Positions 1 to 10,577 of a stretch of DNA of 47,751 nt are shown piece after piece. The notes beneath the pieces were generated by a model, which did no database searches, was not told where the DNA came from, and saw nothing but the letters and a program-made list of their open reading frames with translations. Position 1 is the first letter of the stretch, and every line of letters begins with the position of its first letter. The DNA is from Lingula anatina. Its lineage: Eukaryota > Brachiopoda > Lingulata > Lingulida > Lingulidae. Where the stretch lies: NCBI RefSeq assembly GCF_001039355.2, contig NW_019775702.1, positions 139,155 through 186,905 on the forward strand, given 5' to 3'. Both the position numbers and the translations under genes were made by a program.

Positions 1-447
1 TTTTTTTTGGCAGTTAAACAGTTTTTTGTGAAAATTTAATTTTTCACATATTGGCATTTTCAAGGTGTGACTTTAAAGTTCCATGATCTTGAAGACTTTT
101 GCTTGTCACATTTTCTGAATGTCCATGTTACTAATATTTTATTAATAACATTTGATTGTCATTATGCTGTTAAACATTATTTAATGTTGTATCAAAATTT
201 GAAGAAACCCCTATTTTGGGCACTGCTCCTATGATGACCATTTAAGGGAAATCATGTCACTTACTGTTCTCAAACTTATAGGAAAGAAACATGGGACTAA
301 AATACAGCTTCAATAGGCAACGCAGTCTGTTTGGTAAATTTTTCTGGCAATTTAACAGTTTTTTGTGAAAATTTAATTTTTCACTTATTTGCATCTTTAT
401 TTTCTGTTCTTTGTCTGTACATTTGACAGCTTTGCTGCCTTGTTTTA
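1..447. other. Non-coding sequence with a short direct repeat
   Basis: No exon is recognisable here. A stretch of about 45 bp around 12-56, containing AACAGTTTTTTGTGAAAATT, recurs with few changes around 349-392. This sequence does not match the left flank of the second copy of the FABP block (before 11053). If the FABP block at 448-5065 is misplaced, this could be intron sequence of GLOD4, whose last exons lie just beyond that block. That placement is inference. Confidence 0.5.
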
Positions 448-2158
448 AATATTACCGTATATGGTTAACCTTTTTTTCAGTGATTGTTTCATGATTAGAT
501 TTTAAAGATTACAAGATGAATGGAATGAAAACAAATGCTTTATTTTGATAATCACTATATCCTGCTTATTGCTTTGCGCAAAGAGCCAGTAGATTAATAT
601 ATTTTTTTCAAGTCTAATAAGGAACTATTGTACGCAGCAACCGTTGATCACCATGTTATTCTGGAATAAGTAAGAATAGAATCAACAGTGTTGACGTCAT
701 TTCAACGAAAATCGGAAACCAAATAAAAGTGCTTGCTAAGCTTTTCTGTGCTTTACATCAACTTTAACCCCAAAAATATTATTGGTGAGCCTAAGAGAGA
801 GAGAGGGAGAGAGAGAGAGAGAGGTGGGGGTAGGCCCCTAATGCATCAAAATGAGCATAAGGATACAGTGATAGCTCGCACTGGCTCGTCCACTCTGTTT
901 TGTAAGTTATTCTGATTTATATGTGAAAATAGTTTCATTGGATCTCAACTTTAAAAAGTAATTCAGTTGTGACCAAGTCTGTCAGAGTGAACAGACACAA
1001 CGGTCAAGAGATAAATCTAATATGTGGATCTATCGTAAATGAAAACTTTAAAAATTTTCTTCTGATTTAGTTTTCAATGCTTTAAATGCACACGTTCAAA
1101 GATTTACAGAGTGAGCCAAAAGGAAAAGTGCAACAATATATTACCTCATTAATACATGTACACGTAGACCTACTTATTGTCTGTTCACCCGTGTCAGCTT
1201 GATGTATCCCTGAGCATTGGCTTGCTCTTCACAGGGTTCTTTCGTATATAATGTCCTTTGTTAAACATAACATCATTAGTATCTATACTGAGGGGTATTA
1301 TATCCATTGGTAAACATTAAAACATAAATATCTAAAATTTAATTTAACAGGAACAAATTGCATATTGTTTGTACGAAAAAAAATTATTTTATAAAGATTA
1401 AGCCCTACTGAATTAGTGAAAATATTTTAAATTAAAATAACCAAAGTCTTAGAATAAATAATGGGCTTACAGCTTTAAGTGACATCTTTCCTGAATATAT
1501 ACACTATCACTGAAGGTTATAGTTATTTTATTTTATTCATTATTTAAAAAATTTTCACTGTTTATTCCCAGCGACGTGGTCGTTACATGCAACGTCATTT
1601 TGAGGGTTCATATCAAATCACCGTATAGACCTTTAAGAAATAAATAAGTTATCCCCAGAGAAGGCGTAGAAACCGAAAGCTTGGATAGGATACTACATCT
1701 TTTTCATGAGATCTTCATAGATGCATCATTATGATAACTTCTTTATACAACGTCATTATGACGACGCCGCTGCACGCGATCACAACGACGTACGTAAGTA
1801 ACAACTATTTGATTGAAAATAGCGTCATTTGAAGACACATGCAATGGTAGTAGACTCTATGCGATCGTTGGTGGCTGCAATTGTGTAGTGTCCTGCTTTG
1901 GACTTTGGTAATGCAGCAAACCATTGCATGAACAGCGTCACTGTTCACAAAGAAGATAATCTTAATGCTGGATTTTGAAGTTAATGTGTGACTTGATCAA
2001 CGGGTGCTGTTGTAGGCCTACCTGATTACGTACGATAGTTTGTAAAGACGACTTCAGAAGCTGGAAAGGCAATGTGCTTATGCAGCACCGTTTTACTAGA
2101 ATATATCTACATCTAGCTGTAAATATTTACACGTCTTATAGTGTAGTTCTCCCTCACC
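448..2158. other. Upstream region of the first FABP copy; no gene seen
   Basis: The sequence is AT-rich with an (AG)n tract at about 796-822. Short ORFs are present but show no recognisable protein family. It includes the putative promoter and 5' UTR of the FABP gene starting at 2159. I see no convincing TATA box; the AT-rich stretch at about 2098-2106 is only a weak candidate. Confidence 0.5.
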
Positions 2159-3244
2159 ATGGCAGCAGTTGATTTTTCTGGTTCTTGGAAAGTGTACAGA
2201 AGTGAAAATTTTGAGGCTTTCATGAACAAAGTTGGTAAGTTAATCATACATTGTAGACCTACATTCCATACCTGTACACGATAGAGATAACTGAGTCGAC
2301 ATACGACTTGTGCCTTAGATATATTTCGTGTGTATCTCTAACTGTAGTACTGGCATTTGTTTCCATACATGAAATAATGCCAACTTTTCATCATTACAAA
2401 TATAGGCCTATCCTGTGTACGCTATGCTTTAATGAAATATTTCAGGTATTGGCTTCATAAAGAAAAAAATTGCTGCTAACACCAACCCAACGGTAACAAT
2501 AGAACAAAATGAAGACAACTTTAAAACTAAATTTAGCATGGGACCAATATCAAAAGAAAGTGCCTTTGCAATTGGGACTGAAATGAACGTTGATGAATTT
2601 GACAAGAAAATGAAGGTGAGAAGGTGACGTCATTTCATGATTTTTTCTACTGCATATGGAACTATTCATTAACTCAGGTGCACACATAGCACATACGGCG
2701 AATTTTTAACACTTTTCAATGGAATTCTATTTAATTTGAAGATCTGTTTGTTTGCCCTGTACTTGCAGACCACTCCTGCTTGGGAGGGGTCCAAGCTGGT
2801 ATTCCGTTGTGTTCCGGTAGACGGCGACGGCGACTCCGTTATCATGACCAGGGAGATCGTAGACGGGGAGATGGTGCAGGTAGATATACCACGTTATTTG
2901 TTTAGGAATAAAATCAAGACTTTGTATTACAAAGTGCAAACTATTTAAGTTACTGAAAATTTGAGTCAACCTTATATTCGTCCGAGAGTCGACCAGAAAT
3001 CGTCAAATTTGTTGAATATCCATGATTCTTTACTAGTGATTGGAGTTAGCCTCATTGAAACATGCCTCCCATGCAAACTATAGAATAAGAGGAAATGACA
3101 AAAAAATTGTCGGTTTTTCTTAATAAAGGCACATGTTTTATTTGATTGGTTTGGTTAATGCCTTTTAATCTCTAAATCATTTCATTTCAGGAGATGACAT
3201 GCGGTGAAGTGACTTCAAAACGATTTTTTAAAAGAGTTCAGTAG
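2159..3244 (+). CDS. Fatty-acid-binding protein, FABP2-like, 4 exons, 136 aa (copy 1)
   Basis: Coding exons are 2159-2234, 2446-2615, 2769-2879 and 3191-3244 (stop TAG 3242-3244), all with GT-AG introns. Intron phases 1, 0, 0 and the 136-residue length are standard for FABPs. The family signature lies at residues 7-25, with the GSWKVYRSENFEAF core typical of intestinal FABP. Trp87, Arg110 (in MTREIVDGEMVQ) and Arg130 (in KRFFKR) align with Trp82, Arg106 and Arg126 of intestinal FABP, which line the fatty-acid site. Phe132 sits where many paralogs have the Tyr of the R-x-Y motif. There is no signal peptide, as expected for a cytosolic lipid carrier. A poly(A) signal lies at 3645-3650. The protein is identical to that of the copy at 12928; the coding differences are synonymous. 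Ligand preference is not determined. Confidence 0.93.
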
Positions 3245-4429
3245 GGTCTAGTATTTACTGCTTCCAGGGAGAGACACGTATTGTACAAACTGAAAAACCG
3301 CTCTGTTCGATTGTACAGGTCAAATGAAGACAGAGAAGCAGCGAATTTTTTCAAATCGTGTGAAGCTCATACTACGTGTACATATAAACTGCATGATCAA
3401 AACTCCCCAGCGAGGTTTAATTTTGATGAAAATTCATGTGTCTACTTATCGCAAAACAAAGTCCAAAAATATATCGTTTATGTTGTTCTTTGGATTGTAT
3501 ATTAAATTAATTGTATCAGTTTTACTCCTGAAAAGGCTACTGCTTACGTGTCGAATATAAATTTTTATCGCCATTTAAATCATATGTTTATTTATAAATA
3601 CTCGTACATTGTTTTGTACTATGATGAATATTGATATATACGAAAATAAATTAACGAATCTTTCCTCACAAACATCTTATAACTTTGTTTACCTTTACAC
3701 TTATTGTCTTGTGACACAAGTTATATTTTAGTTAATTGAAATCAATATAATCATCACTGATCGCATCTAATGCACAGTTAAAACATCGATCGATTTATAC
3801 AAGACTGACTACAGGGTCCTAAATTGTTCTCATATCATGCATTAGTGACTTTGCACAGGCAAGTGCAATAACCTATAGTAAGTAGGCCTACTTTCTATAT
3901 AGGCCTACCGCCTTCTCAAACCACCTCTATCCACCCCCACCCAAAGACACCCTCCCCCCCCCCTACCCACCCACCCACCCACCCAAACACACACACACAC
4001 ACACTGATAGCCTTGGGTTACATGTCGGACGTGTATTTCGGTGCTTGGCTTTATCAAATCTCGTCACTGTGCTCTAGCAGGCCCTACTATCTCTTTTCGT
4101 TAACAATTCACATTTCGCAGTGACAAGCAGAAAATTATTTGAGAATATGTCATCTAATAAAAGCTGACATAATGTAGGTCCTACCCGTAAATCCGGTAAA
4201 AGCACTGGCCCATATTTTGTAGTGCTTAAACATGCTTAAGGTTGGGAAGAGGTTAAAAACCAGGACTATACCCTTTGTTAAATAGATCTTGACCTCTTTT
4301 CACTTTGTATACCGTGCATACAATGAGTATGTTCGAGTCTCAGTACCCAGGTTTGTGTTAATGGACACCATAATTTAATAGGTATTTGAACAGAGTAGCA
4401 GTAGAAAACGTCAACAATAATCCACTAAC
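3245..4429. other. 3' UTR and spacer with C-rich/CA microsatellites
   Basis: This spacer separates the first two FABP genes of copy 1. It contains a poly(A) signal (3645-3650), a compound (CCCA)n/(CA)n tract at about 3931-4003, and two TAGGCCTA palindromes (3883 and 3900). No exon is seen; the ORFs at 3281-3560 are 3' UTR. Confidence 0.6.
3645..3650 (+). promoter_or_regulatory. Poly(A) signal AATAAA of the FABP gene
   Basis: AATAAA lies about 400 nt after the stop codon of the 2159-3244 gene. The same hexamer is conserved in the second copy at 14417-14422. Confidence 0.5.
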
Positions 4430-4505
4430 ATGGCGCCAGTCGATTTCACTGGGACTTGGAAGGCGGATAGAAGTGAAAACTTTGAGGCGTTCTTGAACAA
4501 AGTTG
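4430..4505 (+). pseudogene. FABP gene, exon 1 only, truncated at an assembly join
   Basis: This exon encodes MAPVDFTGTWKADRSENF and continues to the usual phase-1 donor (GTTG|gtaaga). It is the same exon as 15197-15272. Exons 2-4, found at 16169-16822 in the other copy, are missing. Intron 1 runs into a poly-G run and a single n at 5066, then GLOD4 sequence begins. The break looks like an assembly join rather than a biological deletion, so this is better called a partial gene than a true pseudogene. Confidence 0.8.
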
Positions 4506-5065
4506 GTAAGACGACTTGTCTATAATTCTACATGTAACATACGGCAGCACCGTTACTTTACCTTTACATTTGTACAGTAACAACTTTTGTTTGCTATGAC
4601 TCGACGGACGGGACTAGTGCTTCTCTATCTGATCTGCTATGCGTCACTGGACTTCCAGATTTGCTATCTGCGATTTCGGGGGAGTGGGACTGGGGTGGGA
4701 GGCAATCTTTTTCGTTTTGGAGTATGTGACTCAGAATGATAAACCATATCAAACAGACTCATATGACTGCGTGATATGGGAATGGCATCAACCGTATATA
4801 CTGTTACTACATAAACAACTAGAAAAGCACTCCGAGAGCGCAGACCTCCGCCAAGGCAGCGATTTTTTTATTATTGTTGATTATTGATTGATTGTTAATC
4901 CGGATCACCACCAAAAACTAATCATCTGTTCCTTGGCCCACTTCTGACAGTTCCTGAAAATTTCATCAAAATCGGTCCATAACTTTTTGAGTTATGTTGA
5001 TGACAAACAAACAAACAAACAGACAGACAGACAGGGGTGAAAACAATCTCCTTGGGGGGGGGGGG
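4506..5065. other. Partial FABP intron 1 ending in poly-G
   Basis: This is the start of the intron after the orphan FABP exon. It ends with a (CAAA)n/(CAGA)n microsatellite, a run of 12 G and an unresolved base at 5066. ORFs here have no family resemblance. Confidence 0.6.
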
Positions 5066-5215
5066 NAGCCTCAGCTGAAATCTTTTTGATCACTTTCATG
5101 TTGAACTTGACCAAAATCTTTTTTAGAAGTTTATTTCTGTCATACCAACAAATACGGTATAAGAAATATATAATTTGATACTTGTACTTAATTGTAAATT
5201 GTCCTGTATTTTTAG

Positions 5216-5709
5216 GATGGCTATGAAATATGTTTTGTTGGAGATGAGGCATTCCGGGAGCTGTCCCAAATGGACTCTTCAGCTGAGAAGTTGATAGATG
5301 AGGTAGAGTTAATGTTAACCTATATTAAATTTTTTACTTTTTAAAGTTACACATTGTTAAACTTTATTTTTCATTCATCAACATCATGAACTGATCCTAT
5401 AAAACCTGATAAAAAAATTGTTTATAAGAATATTCTGACACCAAATGCTATGTGTCTTGGAAAGTCCCTAATCCTGGTTAGTGGCTGGGCCTTTTTTATC
5501 TCTATATACATTTCACAAATTATTATAAAAATTGAATTTTAAGCAAATTAGAAAATAAAAATCAATATTAAAATATAGAGAGTAAATCAATATAAAAATA
5601 TAAATATATACCTTAACCTTCACTATTTCTGTTTATTTTTTAGGCTATTGCAGCTGATAAAAGTGATGAGTGGTTTGCCAAAAAGGGACTTGTGAAGTCA
5701 TCTGAATGA
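5216..5709 (+). CDS. GLOD4: GLOD4 (glyoxalase domain-containing protein 4), last two coding exons
   Basis: Exon 5216-5302 (29 codons, phase 0) encodes [20 protein letters not shown] and continues to KLIDE. Exon 5644-5709 encodes [20 protein letters not shown] plus Glu and stop TGA (5707-5709). Together they match the C-terminus of GLOD4, a protein of the vicinal-oxygen-chelate (glyoxalase I-like) fold found in animals, with its conserved [14 protein letters not shown] and [10 protein letters not shown] strings. The gene's earlier exons are absent from the window. Upstream lies the FABP block that ends at the n at 5066, so the gene is probably interrupted by misassembly. A poly(A) signal candidate lies at 6072-6077. 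GLOD4's biochemical role is poorly defined; I infer no catalytic activity from this fragment. Confidence 0.9.
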
Positions 5710-8589
5710 TTGATATAAGAAACAAGTCAATGTATTTGTTATCCTGATTTTTTATGCCATATTTTTGTATAATTGAATTAATTTTATTATCTGTCCACAC
5801 CATGTTGGACAACATATTGTTGATTTTTTTATATCATTGTTAATTTTAAAAGCTTGAGTCATGGGGTGAATCCCCCTGAGCAAGTGTTGATACACACTGA
5901 CACTCGTACAGAGTGAATAGCAGATTTTTCAGAGAAAGTGTTCAAATGTGGAAAAATGGTAAATAGTTGATTTCATGTGTGCTGTTTAAATATTTGTTTT
6001 TTCCCTCTATGGCATTTTTTTCCATGCTGCATCTGTTTAAAGTTTCATGCATTAATAGAAAGGATAAGAAAAATAAAGATCATGTAAAAAGTTTAAAGGA
6101 GTATTTACTAATTACTATCATTGTAATTATATTATATTATATTTATAATAGGTGAGAAATGTGGACGCAAGTGAGTTAGATTTTCATAATTGTGCCTTGC
6201 AAAATTTTGGAGATTAAATATTAAATGCAATAAGCATTCTGGCAATGCATTTTGTATGCCCAGATTGTATTTTAAAAATCTGATCACTCTTTATTATGTA
6301 TATTTATGACTTTCTTTTAGACTGTTATTTAACGTCATCTTTACCTTTTTACATTTCTGTTACTGTTTAAATTTAACCATGCAATCTAACTGACCTTATT
6401 TGCAAGAAAAAAAATGTTATAATTAAGTTCAACAACTTGTCAACAGTAAACATGGAAACTTTGCACTGAGTAAGTTTTTTCAAAGTTTTGCTCCAAGTAT
6501 TTATACCAGAAAACAAAAGGATGTATTTTAATTTGAATAGGCTTCTTTTACATTGCATATCCAGTTGCTCTCATCATACCTTGCTTGGAATGTATGCGAG
6601 GTTTTCAATAAATGTTTATCTCGTGAGATATAAAATTTATTATTTGTTAGTTTTTTTAAAACCTGAACAGTGTACTAATATAGATGAGCATGGGTTAGGA
6701 TAACATGGCAGCTTTAGATTGTACATGACATTGTATTAAGAAAAGGCAAGTACCTTTTTTGAAAACACATTTTTTGTTTGCCGCCAAAAATTGAATTAAC
6801 CAATTTCAAATGTAAATTTTTCGTAAAATGTGAATAGGAACTGAGAATGAAAATAGAAGTGCGACGTACACATCCCTTTTTTACTGGCTGAATATACAGG
6901 TAAGTAGGTTGGCGGTGATTTGGCTGAGAACTGTTTGTTGATTTATAAAATCAAAAGATGTATTCAGTTTGGGTGATGGATCTGTAACGAGAATGCAATC
7001 ATTAAAACGGGAAAGGGGGGGGGGGGAGCTGCATAGTGCCACGCACATATAAACGATTTTCCTGGGATAATTGGGTAATATATACACTGAATTTTATTGT
7101 TACTTTGTCCGTATTTTATCAACAAAATTGCAGTCGGCGACTTAATATAAAACACGATTCGTTTGAATTTTTTAATACTTAAATGCTTATCTTGAATGAT
7201 GTAGTAATCAATTTTTAAAACGTCTAGGCCTATAGGTTAAAAAACCCACGTCTGTCTTAAATGTACAACGTGTGATTTCTATCGTGGTCTATGCCCTTAT
7301 GTAAGAAGCCTAATCGAGAACTTACACTACCAAATGGTAAAGGACATGTATGTTCCAGGAAGTATAATTTTTATTTTTTGGAACGTGTTCAAATATATGT
7401 TGCAGTGATTCGGTAAATTATAGCTGACGTCAAGGTGTCTTTATAAATATTCAGACTGTACTTCAGGGGGCTTTGCGTTATGCCTAAAACGTTCTATCGT
7501 AATGAAAATGATTTTAAAAAAGTACAGATACAAAGTTGTGATTGTAATGAATACATTGTACCTTTCATAACTAATACAATATACATTTGTTAAGAGGTTA
7601 AATAGTGTAAGTAAGAGAGTTAAAGAGTGCATGTGTTGTTCTATAATAACAAAAGAATAAGGGAGTATAGTTATCATTCCTTCAGGATGATACAATGAAA
7701 AATCTGTATTAATAGAAATGGCGACCTAAGGTCAAGTAACATACCATTGCCTAATAAGAGAATGATTATAGTTTGGTAATGACGTAATGATGGAAAGTTA
7801 TGGAAAAAGGGATAATCATAGACATTGTGTAAGAGCTGAGGAATTATTACATTACCAAATAAGGTAATGTAGGAGAAAGACTTTGTGATACATCATGACA
7901 TTGGAATGATGATCTATAGGATAAAAGAGAATGCATTGTAACTGGAAAATAAGAATATACGAATAAATCTTTTAGGCCCCCAAAAGATGTATGTTCTTCA
8001 TTTATAGTACTGGCGAAATATCGGTACTATAGTTCTAGTCCAAAATAATAATAATAATAATAATCGCTTTATACAGAGAATTATCATGTTTTTACAACGT
8101 TATACTTGCGGGAAATAAAGAACAAAACTAGTGCTGATCGAATTTTCAAAGTGAAAAAAACGCCTCTGCAGCTGAAAATTTTTCACTGAATTGTGACAGT
8201 AACGTATAGGCCTATTCCTTTTCTCCATAGGTCCAGGACAGTAAAATTTTGATACTACCTTTTTAAACCACCAAACAAAGTTTCTTATACAATATGTGCA
8301 CTTAATATTTTAAGAGCGTGCCTGTAACATAATGTGCACCTAGAGCTATATTGGGTTTGGGTGGCCGGCTGTCACCTTGATCAGCTGGCACCTAGAGCAC
8401 GGGCATTTGTAAGAAAAAAGTCAGTTTGCAGCTCTTGGCAGACGTCTCACAACAGCTGCTCTCAAGACGACATTAAACCAAAAATAACAGGGTTATCTAG
8501 TGCTCACTCTATAACCAGACGACATTGACCCAATTCAGTGTTCACATGACACCACACATGAACCAGATCTAAGCTGTAAAGTGGGAAAC
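5710..8589. other. GLOD4 3' UTR and intergenic region
   Basis: AT-rich DNA with a GLOD4 poly(A) signal candidate at 6072-6077, a poly-G run near 7015-7027, an (AAT)n tract at about 8045-8064, and a small inverted repeat CATTACC/GGTAATG at 7850-7869. The last few hundred bases upstream of 8590 are the putative promoter of the next FABP gene. No exon is recognised. Confidence 0.55.
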
Positions 8590-10577
8590 ATGGCAGAGGC
8601 AGAACAACAAGCCGCCCCTGAAGGGGACTCACCGTCTGTTGATTTCTCTGGAATGTGGAAATTGGACAGAAGTGAAAATTTCGAAGACTTTTTAAAGGAA
8701 AATGGTAGCGTATGCGTAACTAGTGGATGGGGTTCAGGTGGAGAGGGAGGGGGGAGTGAGTTAGCTATCTTACTTAGTATCTGACCTGTACATGTACAAC
8801 CGTGTATTGCATATGTTTGGTCAAATGATATAAAACTTGTTACCTGGAAATCACCGAGAAGTGCATGTACCTTCTCTGTCCACCATGGCAGAGGCTGTGT
8901 TGCATATATACATATGTAAACCAGAGAACTACTGGTAGTACAGTACCGGCCCAAGGATAATTTTGACTGGAGAAAGGGGGCGTGGTGCGTGCAGCATGTA
9001 TTGAGTTTGCCAGTAGGCCTATGGAGTCAATGCTTGATTGTAATGCCCATGACAGCTAATCATGTCTAAATACGAGAAACCCATTTGTCTCATAACATTT
9101 TATTGCTGTAGTGATTCACATTTTATTTTTGTACATACCAATTCATTGTCATGGCTTTGAAACCTTTTTAAAATTATGTTACCTCAACATTAGGCCCTAA
9201 AACTAATAAAGTGAACAGTTAATTATAAGTCAGTGATGGTATTATCTATTATGGTTTGTATTATCCATGACAGGTGCCAACATTGTAGCCAGAAAGATGG
9301 CAGGATTATCCAAACCTACACAAGAAATCAAACAAGAGGGGAACAAATTTGTGATCAAGACACAGGCTGGTTTTTGGACACAGGAGCAGTCCTTTACAGT
9401 GGGAGACAGTTTTCAGCAGGACCATCAGGGCACGACAATGACAGTAAGCTGAGCAGTCAGTTCTAAATATTCCAGTTGCATAAGATGTAACAGTGGTTGC
9501 CCTTACACGGCTTGATTGCCTGTGACCTTTTTAAAAGATAGGCGGGTCTTGCTATAAATATAATGAGATGACAGTGCCCTTTGGACCCTTATGTAAGATA
9601 TATGTTAAATTGTATGTCTTCCTGCATGATTATTCTATTTATTTGTGACACTAGCATATTCTACCTAGTGTTTTAAAAGGAACCCTGAGTATTTGAGTGA
9701 TAAAGGTGATACAGGTACTGTACTCCTCTAGTGGTGTACGTTACCTTCTCTGTCAGTAAATACAGGGGTATATACTGTATATAGAACACCCATTTAAGCA
9801 CTGAAACTCTGGGGTTGATTGTGTTATTTAAATAAGCATTTGATTATATATATATATAGCATTTGATTGTACATGTATGTTTATTTATTAGTGTTCAACT
9901 CGTTGGGAAGGGAACAAACTTATAACCGATCTAGTTCCCAACGAAGAGGGTAAAGGGAAGAAAACTAAGAATACTAGAGAGTTGGTGGGTGACGAGTTAG
10001 TGCAGGTAAGAATGCTGTAAGATTTGTAATACTGGTTCTGTGCACCACACTACAATACCAGTACATGTACTGCTGTACATGTCTGTGAATTTTTACATGA
10101 ATTTTTCTTTATGTCCACCGATGGTAGTATCTTAAAATGTAATATTTTAATGTGTAATCTATCAATTTTAGTGATTTTGGGAATCTCTTTTTTCTGTTGA
10201 TCATTCAGTGTTGAAAAATTATGGTAAAACATATCATCAGTCTCTATAAGTTGTTGGCCAGGTTTTTGATAATTAAATAGAAATACATCCTTGGTCGTCA
10301 TGTCACAATGAATGATGGTGATTAGAAATTTCCTTTTTGATTTTAATTCATATGTAGAGCAATGACTGCATCATTATTGCACATTATTTTGTGGGAGACT
10401 GCTATATACAGCTTAAAAATATATTAGTCTTTGCTATATTTTCTTTCTAATACCCTCTTAAATAAATAAATAAATGAATGTTCTTTTTATTATTTTGTTT
10501 GTTGTTGTTTTTTTCAGACCATGGAAGTGGGAAATGTGGTGTGCAAGAGAATATTCAAGAAACTGCCTCCAAGTTAA
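8590..10577 (+). CDS. Fatty-acid-binding protein with N-terminal extension, 4 exons, 152 aa
   Basis: Exons are 8590-8704, 9274-9443, 9892-10005 and 10518-10577 (stop TAA 10575-10577), with phases 1, 0, 0. The FABP signature (FSGMWKLDRSENFEDFL) starts only at about residue 19, because the protein opens with an acidic, Gln/Ala-rich extension (MAEAEQQAAPEGDSPSV) absent from its neighbours. Trp100, Arg124 (TRELVGDELVQ) and Arg144 (CKRIFKK) mark the ligand pocket. The C-terminus ends KKLPPS, a few residues longer than usual. Exon 3 is one codon longer than in the other genes. The start codon is the first ATG in frame with the signature. It is the most divergent member of the array and is present only once, between the two copies of the repeated block. 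It is probably a cytosolic fatty-acid carrier; the function of the extension is unknown. Confidence 0.92.

Larger units (their letters stand above)
448..5065. repeat. Large direct repeat, copy 1 (FABP block; probable alternative haplotype)
   Basis: This segment matches 11053-15858 almost base for base, about 10.6 kb away, through introns, intergenic DNA and microsatellites. Differences are scattered SNPs, microsatellite length changes ((AG)n near 797, (CA)n near 3990), a short deletion in the second FABP intron, and an indel of about 150 bp at 12751-12903. It holds one complete FABP gene and exon 1 of another, and stops at a poly-G run and a single n at 5066. The extent and level of identity fit two alleles placed in one scaffold better than an old tandem duplication. 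Confidence 0.9.

Noticed and set aside
733-915. 60-codon ORF present in both FABP-block copies
   Set aside because: Its conservation only reflects the block duplication, and it contains an (AG)n microsatellite that varies in length.
4639-4887. 82-codon ORF in the FABP intron (also at 15406)
   Set aside because: Lies within intron 1, is disrupted by an indel in the other copy, and resembles no known protein.
8535-8954. 139-codon ORF on the minus strand
   Set aside because: Antisense to the FABP exon 1 and its intron; no family resemblance and FABP is clearly on the plus strand.
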